A stretch of 64,000 bases of DNA from Saccharofermentans sp. (GCA_016292145.1 JAEFBA010000001.1:1-64000); one strand, 5' to 3'; shown: positions 36,057 to 44,666, counted from the first letter of the stretch. Notes: generated by a model not told the origin, from the sequence alone. Numbers and translations are program-made.

Positions 36057-36086
36057 GTCCCCTCCTTGATATGCCCGGTCCTATGA

Positions 36087-37529
36087 TTACTTTGCGCCTC
36101 TTCCGGTAAATACAACACCGATGGTCTTTATGAGTATCTTAAGATCAAGGCCGAGACTCCAGTTGGAGATATACTCCGTATCGAGTCTAACCACTTCTTC
36201 GAAATCAGTGATCTCGGATCTTCCTGATACCTGCCACATACCGGTAATGCCGGGCTTAACGGCCATTCTGGCACGGTGATGGTAATGATATTTCTCATAT
36301 TCGTCGATCGTAGGAGGTCTCGTGCCGACAGTCGACATAGAACCTGTAAGAACGTTGAAGAACTGCGGGAATTCATCAAGGCTCGTCCTTCTTATGAATT
36401 CACCGATACCGGTCTTTCTTGTACCGTCAGGAAGGACTTTGTTGCCGATGATACGGGGGTCAAAATCCATCTTGAACATCATGCCGTCTTTCACGAGATT
36501 ATCGTCCATCAGCTCCTGCTTCATATCTTCTGCGTCCATTCTCATCGAACGGATCTTATAGATCCAGATATGCTGGCCGTTCTTGCCGACCCTCTTCTGC
36601 TTGAACAGGATCGGTCCCGGTGACTGGATCTTGATAACAGGTCCTAAGATTATCATGATGAGAACCGCTATTATGCTTCCGATTATGCCTGCGAAAATAT
36701 CGAACAACCTCTTTATGAGGATCTGAACAGGAGTAGCATAATTAACTGCAGTCGTAAGAACCGATGTGCCGCCGATCTTCTCGGAGAACCTCTTAACGCC
36801 TGTCCTTCCCATATACGGAACATGATAATGAGTAGGAACCGCCATTACCGCGCATGAATCCATAAGCCTTACGACCTGACGGTCATTGATGGGCGCATCG
36901 ATATATACGGAATCGACCCATTCCTTCGCGATATACTGGGTAACCTTCTTCATATCAGATACGACCGGAATGCCGTGAACACTCATGATATTGGAACTCT
37001 CAAGAAGAACTATTCCGACGATATCGTAGCCCGCGCGGTTATCGCTCAGGAGCTGCGAGATGATCTGGTCAGCATTCTTCTCTGATACGACAACGAGCAT
37101 ATTGTTGCGTTCTCTTTTAAACTTGCTGTGCTGCAGGAAAGCCTTCCAAAGGCATCTGAAGCCATAACCTGCAACGCAATATGCAAGTGCCGAGCCTCCA
37201 AGAACGAGTCTCGAATAATATACATCCTGCTGGGCAGCGAAAAGATAGAAAAGCACTACTGCAAATACATAAAGGCAGTGCTTGCCGAATTCGATCAGTT
37301 CCTTAATATAACTGCGCTTGATTACATCATGAAGAGAATTGTTCAATACGATGATCAAAAGGTCCGTAAGGAAGAGCAATATGCCGAGATTCCTGTATTT
37401 CTGCGAGAAATAAACAAAATCATGGAAACGCAGATAATATACGAGAATATAGGAAATCTGAAGGATCGCAAGATCCAACACCATAAAGTCTATATGCTTT
37501 GACCAGCCTTGTGCATTACGTTTGTACAA
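36087..37529 (-). CDS. Polyprenyl-phosphate sugar phosphotransferase (initiating enzyme, copy 1)
   Basis: 480 residues from a TTG start with GAGG 8 nt upstream. Five N-terminal membrane segments and a CoA-binding-like region come before the sugar transferase domain: IQSPGPILFKQKRVGKNG, YKIRSMRMDAE, RRTSLDEFPQFFNVLTGSMSTVGTRPP and KPGITGMWQVSGRS. It transfers a sugar 1-phosphate to undecaprenyl phosphate and so starts the repeat unit. It is the first structural gene after loaP, and the T-run of the loaP terminator lies just before its ribosome site. Confidence 0.92.
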   Translation of the reverse strand: MYKRNAQGWSKHIDFMVLDLAILQISYILVYYLRFHDFVYFSQKYRNLGILLFLTDLLIIVLNNSLHDVIKRSYIKELIEFGKHCLYVFAVVLFYLFAAQQDVYYSRLVLGGSALAYCVAGYGFRCLWKAFLQHSKFKRERNNMLVVVSEKNADQIISQLLSDNRAGYDIVGIVLLESSNIMSVHGIPVVSDMKKVTQYIAKEWVDSVYIDAPINDRQVVRLMDSCAVMAVPTHYHVPYMGRTGVKRFSEKIGGTSVLTTAVNYATPVQILIKRLFDIFAGIIGSIIAVLIMIILGPVIKIQSPGPILFKQKRVGKNGQHIWIYKIRSMRMDAEDMKQELMDDNLVKDGMMFKMDFDPRIIGNKVLPDGTRKTGIGEFIRRTSLDEFPQFFNVLTGSMSTVGTRPPTIDEYEKYHYHHRARMAVKPGITGMWQVSGRSEITDFEEVVRLDTEYISNWSLGLDLKILIKTIGVVFTGRGAK

Positions 37530-37544
37530 CTAAAAAACCTCAAT

Positions 37545-37569
37545 AAAAAGCCCTGATTATACTTCAGGG
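37545..37569 (-). terminator. Intrinsic terminator overlapping the loaP stop codon
   Basis: CCCTGA and TCAGGG (37564-37569 and 37551-37556) form a 6-bp stem on the minus strand, followed by C and five T (37550-37545). The loaP stop codon is part of the 5' arm. It sits between loaP and the assembly operon, the place where an antiterminator would act. Confidence 0.7.
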
Positions 37570-38070
37570 AATCTTCTCGATGATCTCAAGACCTACTTTG
37601 ATCTCACGCGGACCGCCCATGAAATCAGCCCTGATGATCGCTATACGCTTATGACGGTTAACCTTTAGAATGCTTCCTTCGAGTCCGTGCAAAGGTCCGT
37701 ATTTGATCGTGATCTTATCCCCTTCGATCACACCTACAGATTCCTGGGCAATATAGTCGTCTCCGATAAGGATCCTCAGGAACCTCTCTTCATCCGCTGA
37801 TATTGAACTGTAACCACTCTCGGTTCCAAGTATCTTCGTAAAAGCATTTATCTTCTTCAAGCGAAGATAAAAGCTCTCTACGTCATTTGTCTGGAAGAAA
37901 ATGTATCCCGGGAAAAGCGGAGTAGTTACTTTGGTCCACTCGCCCTTGAAACATTTTCTCCGTTCAAACAAAGGAACGAAGATCTCTTCATCATCAGCTT
38001 TGACTTCGAGCTTCAATCTGTCAGCCAGTTTACGCTCATCGCCCGTGCGCACTTGAACTACGTACCACAT
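37564..38070 (-). CDS. loaP: LoaP-type NusG paralogue, processive antiterminator
   Basis: 168 residues. MWYVVQVRTGDERKLADRL is the NusG N-terminal start; PLFPGYIFF is the RNA polymerase-binding helix region; a KOW motif follows (KITIKYGPLHGLEGSILKVNRHKRIAII). LoaP proteins bind a leader RNA hairpin and let polymerase ignore terminators across long polysaccharide or natural-product operons. Here loaP is immediately upstream of the assembly operon and has terminators on both sides. A candidate TATAAT lies at 38105-38100 but without a good -35. Regulation of the downstream genes by LoaP is inference from position. Confidence 0.88.
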   Translation of the reverse strand: MWYVVQVRTGDERKLADRLKLEVKADDEEIFVPLFERRKCFKGEWTKVTTPLFPGYIFFQTNDVESFYLRLKKINAFTKILGTESGYSSISADEERFLRILIGDDYIAQESVGVIEGDKITIKYGPLHGLEGSILKVNRHKRIAIIRADFMGGPREIKVGLEIIEKIP

Positions 38071-38149
38071 GACGATATTTTATCATTAAACCCAAAAGTA
38101 TTATAAATAAGAAAAACGGGCTATTTTGTAAGGGTTTTGGTGATATTGT

Positions 38150-38194
38150 GTAAGAAAAATGAAAGAATCCCCCACATTTTGACTGTGGGGGATT
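38150..38194 (-). terminator. Intrinsic terminator between the Wzz gene and loaP
   Basis: An 11-bp perfect stem, AATCCCCCACA with TGTGGGGGATT (38166-38176 and 38184-38194), loop of 7 nt, followed on the minus strand by a T-rich CTTTCATTTTTC tail. It should end most Wzz transcripts before loaP. Confidence 0.85.
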
Positions 38195-38220
38195 TAATTC
38201 TTAAAATGCGTTGATTTTTA

Positions 38221-39750
38221 TCAGATTATGATAGCTCCGATGATCTTCGTGCCCGCATTGTTGATGAGGTCGATCTCGTTTGCGATATTCTTGCTGAGAG
38301 ATACTTTTCGCTGTTCGAGAAGAACAACACCGTCATAATCAGGAATCACCTTAAGGATGTCAGGATCACTGAAAAGATCCGGCTTGAAATCACCCTTAAT
38401 GCCGAGCTTCTTGACTGTCTCTTCCATTGCCTTCTTTTCGCCGGTACCGGTAATGAGAACCTTGTCAAGGCCCTTGGTGATATTGCTGTAGTTATTTGCG
38501 ATAAGCTTGGTATTGTTCTCCGCACTCATCACTGAATCGTCTTCGGATCTTACGTCGATAAATTCAGTATACTTGCATCTCTTTCCTGTGGGCTTCATGA
38601 CACCGATCTTCTTAACAGACTTGAACTTCCCGAAGAACTGGGCCTGCGTAGTGATCTTCTTTCCGAACACATAAGCGAGAACAAGGATAACGGCAACGAC
38701 AGCAAATCCTGCGACAAAGCCGATCACGCCATACTTGAGGCCCGGCTTAACGGTTCCCCAGAAGCTTACATTCTCTGCATTATCTGCTGCCGGAACGCCT
38801 GCTTCACCGTACAGATCCTCAGATGCAAAATACTCAAGGATCTCTTCCTTGCCGGAAACACCGAGATCTTTTGCGATCTGGTCAAGGGCATCATTAAAGC
38901 CGATTATCTGCTTCTGCAAAGTCTCGATCCTTGTTGTCTGATTTGCCTGGTTATCTCTGATACCTGCATCGACCTTGATGTTATCCTGAACCGCAACAAG
39001 AGTGATCTTGTGGTCGGCAATATTTGTCTTAAGCTGCGGGAAAGATGCGCTGACCTTCTCCTCGATAAGAGCAGCGATATCACCGGTGAATTCATTTGAA
39101 GTTCCGATGATCTTGGCTGTAAAAGAAGCCGCCTTGCTTACACCGTTCTCAGTCGAGAATATCGTGGAATCTGAAACGGCGCTTTCGAAAGAAATGACTT
39201 CCTTGATGTAATCGGACTTCAGATCATGCTCCTTGGCATAATCATCAAGATAAGTTCCGCTGCTTATCGCATTCTGATAAGCATTGACCAGCGCGCGGTC
39301 GACACCTGCAGTAGCATTATCCTTAAGCGTGATAACATACTGAACCTTCGTCTCATATACGTTCTCGGCGTCGATCTGCATATATACGGAATCGGAAAGA
39401 TAACGTCTCTGGTGATCGATCTGCGAATTGATCTTTGTGATCGTATTCGCGAGGTCTTTAGCTCTGCCGACCTTCTGCTTGCGGAGCTGATACTCAACAT
39501 CAGATTCACCTTCATTCTGAGCGCTAATGTTGAGCACGTTGCTGCCTGAGGCAGAGCCGCCCGTTCTTGTTATCTTGTATGCGAAAAGCGCACCGCCGAG
39601 CAATACAGCCACGATAAGAATGATGCCGAGATTTCTCAGCAACGCATAAAGCAGGTCCTTAAGACTTAACATTGAATCATTCGCATCAGGATCCAGCATC
39701 AGAACGACATTATCATTGATCCCGGACTGCTCTCTTTTATTCGAATCCAT
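38221..39750 (-). CDS. Wzz/CpsC-like chain-length protein with kinase-like C-terminus lacking a P-loop
   Basis: 509 residues. One membrane helix lies near residues 37-57 (LGIILIVAVLLGGALFAY) and one near residue 345, with a coiled extracytoplasmic domain between them, the Wzz topology. The C-terminal 135 residues resemble a bacterial tyrosine kinase: KVLITGTGEKKAMEETVKKLG lines up with the Walker A strand and helix but lacks GKT/GKS, and DYDGVVLLEQRKVS...NNAGTKIIGAIII matches the kinase end. A tyrosine tail is absent. It probably sets chain length and may bind polymerase or a kinase partner rather than phosphorylate. RBS AGGAG and a good promoter lie upstream. Confidence 0.8.
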   Translation of the reverse strand: MDSNKREQSGINDNVVLMLDPDANDSMLSLKDLLYALLRNLGIILIVAVLLGGALFAYKITRTGGSASGSNVLNISAQNEGESDVEYQLRKQKVGRAKDLANTITKINSQIDHQRRYLSDSVYMQIDAENVYETKVQYVITLKDNATAGVDRALVNAYQNAISSGTYLDDYAKEHDLKSDYIKEVISFESAVSDSTIFSTENGVSKAASFTAKIIGTSNEFTGDIAALIEEKVSASFPQLKTNIADHKITLVAVQDNIKVDAGIRDNQANQTTRIETLQKQIIGFNDALDQIAKDLGVSGKEEILEYFASEDLYGEAGVPAADNAENVSFWGTVKPGLKYGVIGFVAGFAVVAVILVLAYVFGKKITTQAQFFGKFKSVKKIGVMKPTGKRCKYTEFIDVRSEDDSVMSAENNTKLIANNYSNITKGLDKVLITGTGEKKAMEETVKKLGIKGDFKPDLFSDPDILKVIPDYDGVVLLEQRKVSLSKNIANEIDLINNAGTKIIGAIII

Positions 39751-39780
39751 CTATTATCTCCTGTAATTTTAAATATAAAT

Positions 39781-39809
39781 ATTATAAACTCCGCACGTAA
39801 TCTCTACAA
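39781..39809 (-). promoter_or_regulatory. Main promoter of the glycan locus
   Basis: On the minus strand TTGTAG (39809-39804), a 17-bp spacer and TATAAT (39786-39781), about 25 bp before the Wzz-like ATG. Confidence 0.65.
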
Positions 39810-39942
39810 ACGCACAACCTTGCCTATACTGCCGCACGTCATCAGACATACTATCGGCAAAATGCCAAAAAGGACTAAGCTCTTCCTTCAGTCCGGACTA
39901 ATTGTGTTATTATTCAAAATAGCAAAGATACCGGAGGCGCAA

Positions 39943-41259
39943 ATGGAAAAATCCTCATTATCCGAACAGGAATTCGGCTTTATCACAAAGCTCATTTCAA
40001 TAGACAGCACAGGCTCTTCGCCTGAGAAAAATGATACTTACGGAGATCTTCCCTACGGCATAAAACCTTTTTCCGCACTGAAGTTTTTTCTGGATACGGC
40101 AGCAAAAGACGGCATGCGCACAGGAACCATAGATAACCGCGTAGGCTGGTGCGAGATCGGTCCCGAAGGCGCGGATCTGATTGGAATCGTATGTCATCTG
40201 GACGTAGTCCCTTCAGGCGACGGATGGGATACTCCCCCGTTCAAGTTAACTCTTAAAGACGGCATTCTCTACGGCCGCGGGATCGTTGACGACAAAGGCC
40301 CTGCAGCAGCAAGTTATATCGCCATGAAGAGGCTTCTGGACAGCGGTTGTAAGCTCTCCAAGAGAGTCCGTCTTATCCTCGGAACCGACGAAGAAAGAAC
40401 ATGTTCCTGCGTTGAGACCTATGCCGTGAAAGGCGAGATCCCTTCTTTCTCGATAACGCCTGATGCGGAATTCCCTGTCATCTATGCCGAGAAAGGCATA
40501 ATGAATATCAAGATCTCAGACGATTCGCCTTCCAAGGTTACTGCCTCAGCAGGTTCAGCCGCAAACATGGTCCCAGCGAAGAGCACATGCACGATAAACG
40601 GAAAAGAATACAAGGCCATGGGCAAGACCGCTCACGCTTCCAAGCCCGAACTCGGAGTAAATGCGATTTTCGAGATGATAAAGATGCTAAATAACGATTC
40701 TGCTGATTACTCGGATTCTCCGATATTGAGCTTTATCGCAAACGAACTCGTCGGTAAGACGGCTGCCGAATACACAGGCTGCGACATCACAGATGAATCA
40801 GGCTCCGTAACCGCAAACCCTTCTATCTTAAAGTGCGGCGAAGACGGCGAATCCCTTATCATCGACATCAGGTGCCCTGTAAGCTACCAGATGGATTCGA
40901 TCACATCTTTCATCGCCATGAAGGCTGCAAACTACGGTCTTTCCGTGGAAGTCACGACCCAGATGGAGCATCTTTACAAGGCAAAAGATCTTCCTGAGAT
41001 CTCACTTCTCACAGACATCTGGAAAGAAAACATGCCTTTATACAGCGGCTTTAAGCCCGAATATCTGGATATCTATACAGAGCCTATCGCGATCGGCGGC
41101 GGCACTTACGCAAGACATATGCCGAATACGATCGCATTCGGCATACAGACACCGTGGCAGGAAGACCAGTGCCACCAGACCAACGAATGCCGCGCGCTTA
41201 AAGATCTTGAGACCGACATAAAGGTCCTCACCGAAGCGATAAAGGCACTCGCAGAATAA
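39943..41259 (+). CDS. pepV: M20 family dipeptidase (PepV-like)
   Basis: 438 residues from the ATG at 39943, with CCGGAGG 6 nt upstream; the open frame upstream has no ribosome site. CHLDVVPSGDGWDTPPF (metal His and Asp), GRGIVDDKGP (bridging Asp) and GTDEERT (catalytic Glu) are the M20 motifs, and the lid domain has KTAHASKPELGVNA. PepV cleaves dipeptides in the cytoplasm using two zinc ions. It is divergent from the glycan locus and unrelated to it in function. Confidence 0.88.
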   Translation: MEKSSLSEQEFGFITKLISIDSTGSSPEKNDTYGDLPYGIKPFSALKFFLDTAAKDGMRTGTIDNRVGWCEIGPEGADLIGIVCHLDVVPSGDGWDTPPFKLTLKDGILYGRGIVDDKGPAAASYIAMKRLLDSGCKLSKRVRLILGTDEERTCSCVETYAVKGEIPSFSITPDAEFPVIYAEKGIMNIKISDDSPSKVTASAGSAANMVPAKSTCTINGKEYKAMGKTAHASKPELGVNAIFEMIKMLNNDSADYSDSPILSFIANELVGKTAAEYTGCDITDESGSVTANPSILKCGEDGESLIIDIRCPVSYQMDSITSFIAMKAANYGLSVEVTTQMEHLYKAKDLPEISLLTDIWKENMPLYSGFKPEYLDIYTEPIAIGGGTYARHMPNTIAFGIQTPWQEDQCHQTNECRALKDLETDIKVLTEAIKALAE

Positions 41260-41290
41260 CGTTTTCGATTTCTGAAATACCGGACAAACA

Positions 41291-41326
41291 AAAAGCGCTG
41301 ACCGTTAAGATCAGCGCTTGATTTTT
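41291..41326. terminator. Bidirectional intrinsic terminator
   Basis: AAGCGCTGA and TCAGCGCTT (41293-41301 and 41311-41319) form a 9-bp stem, with T-runs on both strands (GATTTTT downstream on plus, TTTTTG on minus). It serves two converging genes. Confidence 0.9.
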
Positions 41327-41338
41327 GCTTATTTGTTT

Positions 41339-42634
41339 TTACAGTACTCGCCTGATGTGCGCGACATTCTTTGCGCTCGAGAAGTTATCTTCAACGACGC
41401 CGTACTTAGAACCCTTTGCGTGAACGTACTTGCCGCCGCCGATATAGATAGCTGAGTGCTCCATCGTTCCGTCACCGTTACGGTCGAAGCAGATGATATC
41501 GCCGCACTGGATGTCGTCCTTGGATACCTCTTTACCCTTCTTGGACTGCGATGTTGCGCCGTGAGGAAGCGAGATATTGTAGTATTGCTTGAAACAGTAC
41601 ATAACGAATCCTGAACAGTCGAATCCCTTTGAAGGAGATGAACCGCCGGCGACATACTTGCATCCGATAAAGCTTCTTACGTACTTAGCGAAATCACCTG
41701 ACTTATCGCCTACCTTCGATGATGATGAGCTGCTGCTACTGCTGCTGCTCGAAGATGACGAGGATGAAGATCCGCCGCCACCTCCGCCGCTTGAAGGAGC
41801 TTTGGACGATGTAAGGCTTGCCTTGACGTAATAACCTGAACTCGACTTATACCAGCCGTTGTCAGTCTCCGCAACTACGGATATCTTAGCGCCGGACTTA
41901 AGTGTCGAGAGCAATGAATATGAGATGCCCGGACCGGATCTTGTATTGAGAGCGCAGGTAGCATAAACGGTCTTGGAGACCTTTGTCTCTTTGACTTTAC
42001 CATTGCTTGACTTCGAGGAAGATGATGAAGATGAAGAGCTTGCCTTCTTCTTCGGCTTAGGTGTCGGTTTGGGTGTAGGAGTGTTCGTAGGAACGGGTGT
42101 AATGAGAGTTGCAGAAAGATCGTCATTTCTGAGATAACCGGTCGTGCCGTCTGCAAGTTTTACAAGAGACCATTCCTTCGTATATGAGATCCTTCTGAAA
42201 GAATCGCCGATCTTAAGCTTTATCTCAGGAACAGGCTCATCCTTCTTTGTCTTTACATCTGAAGCATTAGGCAGCTTAGGAGATACCAGTGAAGTATCGA
42301 CCTTAAGCCAGTATGTAGCACCGTCATAAGTAACAGGATCCGAAGGATCGTTGCCGTAGTCGATCTTAACATCAGCAAATGACGTTGTTGCAACAAAAGT
42401 ATAATCCTTGATGCTGACATTCGGATTGCCGAGACTTACGGTAACAAGTCCCGTCTCCAAAGGTTCGTCATCCATTAACTGCTTCTGGAAAAAGTCCACA
42501 GTTCCCGGTGCCAGGAGCGAAGGGCTCTGAAGACGCGCATCATTTTGTGATCCGCATTCATAAATGCAGATTGAACCGATAGCGACTACTGCCGCTAATG
42601 ACGCAGATATAATGTTGAACACTCTGTAGTTCAA
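41339..42634 (-). CDS. Secreted SH3 - NlpC/P60 peptidoglycan hydrolase
   Basis: 431 residues from a TTG with GAGAAGG 6 nt upstream. A hydrophobic segment (residues 8-25) acts as signal or anchor. An SH3-like region lies near 140-175, a second SH3 domain near 220-275 (ALNTRSGPGISYSLLSTLKSGAKI), and the NlpC/P60 domain near 310-431, with the catalytic triad in GFDCSGFV, EHSAIYIG and KYVHAKG. Pro/Thr-Lys and two poly-serine linkers, one of 18 serines, separate the domains. It cuts peptide stems in the wall. The serine runs could vary in length. Confidence 0.88.
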   Translation of the reverse strand: MNYRVFNIISASLAAVVAIGSICIYECGSQNDARLQSPSLLAPGTVDFFQKQLMDDEPLETGLVTVSLGNPNVSIKDYTFVATTSFADVKIDYGNDPSDPVTYDGATYWLKVDTSLVSPKLPNASDVKTKKDEPVPEIKLKIGDSFRRISYTKEWSLVKLADGTTGYLRNDDLSATLITPVPTNTPTPKPTPKPKKKASSSSSSSSSKSSNGKVKETKVSKTVYATCALNTRSGPGISYSLLSTLKSGAKISVVAETDNGWYKSSSGYYVKASLTSSKAPSSGGGGGGSSSSSSSSSSSSSSSSSSKVGDKSGDFAKYVRSFIGCKYVAGGSSPSKGFDCSGFVMYCFKQYYNISLPHGATSQSKKGKEVSKDDIQCGDIICFDRNGDGTMEHSAIYIGGGKYVHAKGSKYGVVEDNFSSAKNVAHIRRVL

Positions 42635-42780
42635 TTAGGACCTTCTCTCTTGGTTGCCCGATTTTATGTACTGTCATTCTACCATCTATGTCCCCGATAA
42701 TTCCCGTATTTTTAAGCAAATTCAAGGCAGATGAATAAAAATGCCACAAATTTGTAACATAAAGCGGGCTTTTTTCGAGG

Positions 42781-42801
42781 TTTTCGAAGAATATTCGAAA
42801 A
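42781..42801. repeat. Inverted repeat upstream of the NlpC/P60 gene
   Basis: TTTTCGAA and TTCGAAAA (42781-42788 and 42794-42801) with a 5-bp spacer. A further self-complementary ACAAATTTGT lies at 42746-42755. Either could be an operator; neither is shown to be. Confidence 0.4.
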
Positions 42802-42814
42802 GAATATCCGGAAA

Positions 42815-42844
42815 TAAAAACAGCCTCCGCCAGATGACGGAGAC
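42815..42844 (-). terminator. Terminator of the tRNA cluster
   Basis: GTCTCCG and CGGAGGC (42838-42844 and 42823-42829) form a 7-bp stem with one wobble, followed on the minus strand by TGTTTTT. It lies 16 bp after tRNA-Lys. Confidence 0.8.
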
Positions 42845-42859
42845 CGGGATTAATCAATT

Positions 42860-42935
42860 TGGTGGCTCACTGGAGGTTCGAACTCCAGACCCCTTGATTA
42901 AAAGTCAAGTGCTCTACCGGCTGAGCTAGTGAACC
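42860..42935 (-). tRNA. tRNA-Lys (anticodon TTT)
   Basis: 76 nt including the encoded CCA. The acceptor arms GGTTCAC and GTGAGCC pair; the anticodon loop reads CTTTTAA within the stem TTGA/TCAA. The D- and T-arms (GGTTCGAACTCC on the complement) are normal. It is the last of three tRNAs from one promoter. Confidence 0.95.
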
Positions 42936-42938
42936 ATT

Positions 42939-43013
42939 TGGCTGGGGTGGCAGGATTTGAACCTACGAATGCGGGAGTCAAAGACCCGTGCCTTACCCCT
43001 TGGCTACACCCCA
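42939..43013 (-). tRNA. tRNA-Gln (anticodon TTG)
   Basis: 75 nt with CCA. Acceptor TGGGGTG pairs with CACCCCA; the anticodon loop is CTTTGAC. The U1-A72 pair is typical of bacterial tRNA-Gln. Confidence 0.95.
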
Positions 43014-43036
43014 GTGATAAGAGGCAATTAAAAAAT

Positions 43037-43114
43037 TGGGGTGGGATATGGGATTCGAACCCATGATATCTAGTGCCACAAACTAGCGCTCTAACCAACT
43101 GAACTAATCCCACC
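43037..43114 (-). tRNA. tRNA-His (anticodon GTG)
   Basis: 78 nt with CCA and the extra G at -1, which pairs with C73, the identity feature of tRNA-His. The anticodon loop is TTGTGGC within CTAGT/ACTAG. It is first in the cluster. Confidence 0.95.
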
Positions 43115-43135
43115 ATGACAGCCAATTGCCTCAAA

Positions 43136-43164
43136 AGTATAATGTTAAGTGCGTTTTAAGTCAA
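43136..43164 (-). promoter_or_regulatory. Promoter of the His-Gln-Lys tRNA cluster
   Basis: On the minus strand TTGACT (43164-43159), a 17-bp spacer and TATACT (43141-43136), about 20 bp before tRNA-His. Confidence 0.8.
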
Positions 43165-43225
43165 GCAGTTTATTGCACCATAAAATAAAGATGTGTAATA
43201 TACGTTAGTTACTGATATTATTCAG

Positions 43226-43254
43226 TTGACTACTATCTGATGCAAGTGTATTAT
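43226..43254 (+). promoter_or_regulatory. argJ promoter
   Basis: TTGACT (43226-43231), a 17-bp spacer and TATTAT (43249-43254). It is 70 bp before the argJ start. Confidence 0.75.
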
Positions 43255-43275
43255 ATGCGGAATTATACAATCTGT

Positions 43276-43289
43276 TGCATAAATATTCA
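43276..43289. promoter_or_regulatory. ARG-box-like operator
   Basis: TGCATAAATATTCA matches the ArgR half-site palindrome TGAATWWWWATTCA at 13 of 14 positions. It lies about 15 bp downstream of the expected argJ transcription start, where a bound ArgR would block transcription when arginine is plentiful. Confidence 0.6.
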
Positions 43290-43323
43290 TTTGCTGCAGA
43301 TTCTTATTTAAGAGGTTTTAATT

Positions 43324-44577
43324 ATGGAAGAAGAATTAACTAAATCCTATATAACAATGCCTAAGGGATTTAAGGCAAACGGCGTATCGGCCGGCATGAA
43401 GTGTGCAGATCCCGCAAATATCAACGAGAACGATCCCAAGTCTTCTTACCTTGATGTCGGTATGATCTGTTCAGACACCTTGTGCAACGTTGCAGGCGTT
43501 TACACATCCAATCTCGTAAAGGGTCATTCTCTCGTCAGATCAATTAACATCATCGAGAACACCGGCAAAGCCCGTGCGATCATTACCAACAGCAAAGTCG
43601 CTAATGCAGGCGTTGGCGCGATTGGCGTTGAAGACGCTTCCAAAGTCGCTAAAGCTGCATCATCCGTTCTCGGCTGCGATGCATCTGAGATCCTCACCGC
43701 ATCAACAGGCGTTATCGGATCAAGACTTCCTCTTGATAAGATGCTTCCCGTCATCCCTTCTCTCGTAAACGGCCTTTCTTCTTCCGAAGAAGCCGCTCAC
43801 AACGCTGAGTATGCCATGATGACAACCGATACGGTTCCCAAGGAAGTATCCGCACAGATCGAACTTACCGGCGGCAAGACAGTTACCATCTCCGGCATTG
43901 CTAAAGGTTCCGGCATGATCCACCCTAACCTCGCCACCATGATCAGCATCTTTACTACCGACTGCGGCATCGATTCAGTTTCTCTGAAGAAGATGCTCCA
44001 GAAGGCTGTTAAATATACTTTTAACCGCGTTTCGGTCGACGGTGACACATCCGTCTGCGATATGGTCGTTATCCTCGCTAACGGTGCCTCAGGCGTCTCC
44101 CTGGAAGAAGGCAGTGAAGATTATCAGCTCGTTGAGAACGCGTTCTGCGGGCTCGCTGAGGACATTGCAAGGATGATCGCTGCAGACGGTGAAGGCGCTA
44201 CAAAGTTTGTTGAGATTGAAGTTCACGGTGCTAAGGACGAGAAAGACGCCAAGCTCATCGTTACTTCCGTCGCAAGGTCTCCTCTCTGCAAGACAGCATT
44301 CTTCGGTGAAGACGCAAATATCGGCCGTATCCTCACAGCCGTCGGCTACTCCGGCGCAATGTTCGATCCCGAGAAGGTCGACATTCATTTAAACGGAATG
44401 CTCATGTACAAGGACGGCGCAGCCGTTGCTTTCGATGAGGACGAAGCCGCCAAGCTGCTCTCCGAGCACGACCTCAAGGTAGACATCACCCTCTACGAAG
44501 GCGACGCTTACGACAGAATGTTCACCTGCGACTTCTCCTACGACTACGTAAAGATCAACGGAAGCTACAGGACATAA
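43324..44577 (+). CDS. argJ: Bifunctional ornithine acetyltransferase / N-acetylglutamate synthase
   Basis: 417 residues, usual length. ITNSKVANAGVGAIG is the N-terminal oxyanion region; KGSGMIHPNLATMISIFTTD contains the autocleavage site, with the nucleophilic Thr after Ala in NLAT. The C-terminal part ends with the conserved YVKINGSYRT. ArgJ moves acetyl from N-acetylornithine to glutamate in arginine synthesis; whether it also uses acetyl-CoA cannot be read here. It stands alone, without argC, B or D. AAGAGG is about 8 nt upstream. An ARG-box-like site suggests arginine repression. Confidence 0.95.
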   Translation: MEEELTKSYITMPKGFKANGVSAGMKCADPANINENDPKSSYLDVGMICSDTLCNVAGVYTSNLVKGHSLVRSINIIENTGKARAIITNSKVANAGVGAIGVEDASKVAKAASSVLGCDASEILTASTGVIGSRLPLDKMLPVIPSLVNGLSSSEEAAHNAEYAMMTTDTVPKEVSAQIELTGGKTVTISGIAKGSGMIHPNLATMISIFTTDCGIDSVSLKKMLQKAVKYTFNRVSVDGDTSVCDMVVILANGASGVSLEEGSEDYQLVENAFCGLAEDIARMIAADGEGATKFVEIEVHGAKDEKDAKLIVTSVARSPLCKTAFFGEDANIGRILTAVGYSGAMFDPEKVDIHLNGMLMYKDGAAVAFDEDEAAKLLSEHDLKVDITLYEGDAYDRMFTCDFSYDYVKINGSYRT

Positions 44578-44604
44578 GCTATAGTTTTTTCAGAGTAATA
44601 TTCA

Positions 44605-44637
44605 GGCAGCCTTCTTAAAAGAACGGCTGCCTTTTTT
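44605..44637 (+). terminator. argJ terminator
   Basis: GGCAGCC and GGCTGCC (44605-44611 and 44625-44631), 13-nt loop, then six T. Confidence 0.9.
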
Positions 44638-44666
44638 ATTGCAGACGGTGCCAGAATTTTAAAACC

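Noticed and set aside
41589-41831. Plus-strand frame rich in acidic and proline residues
   Set aside because: Antisense of the poly-serine/glycine linker of the NlpC/P60 gene.
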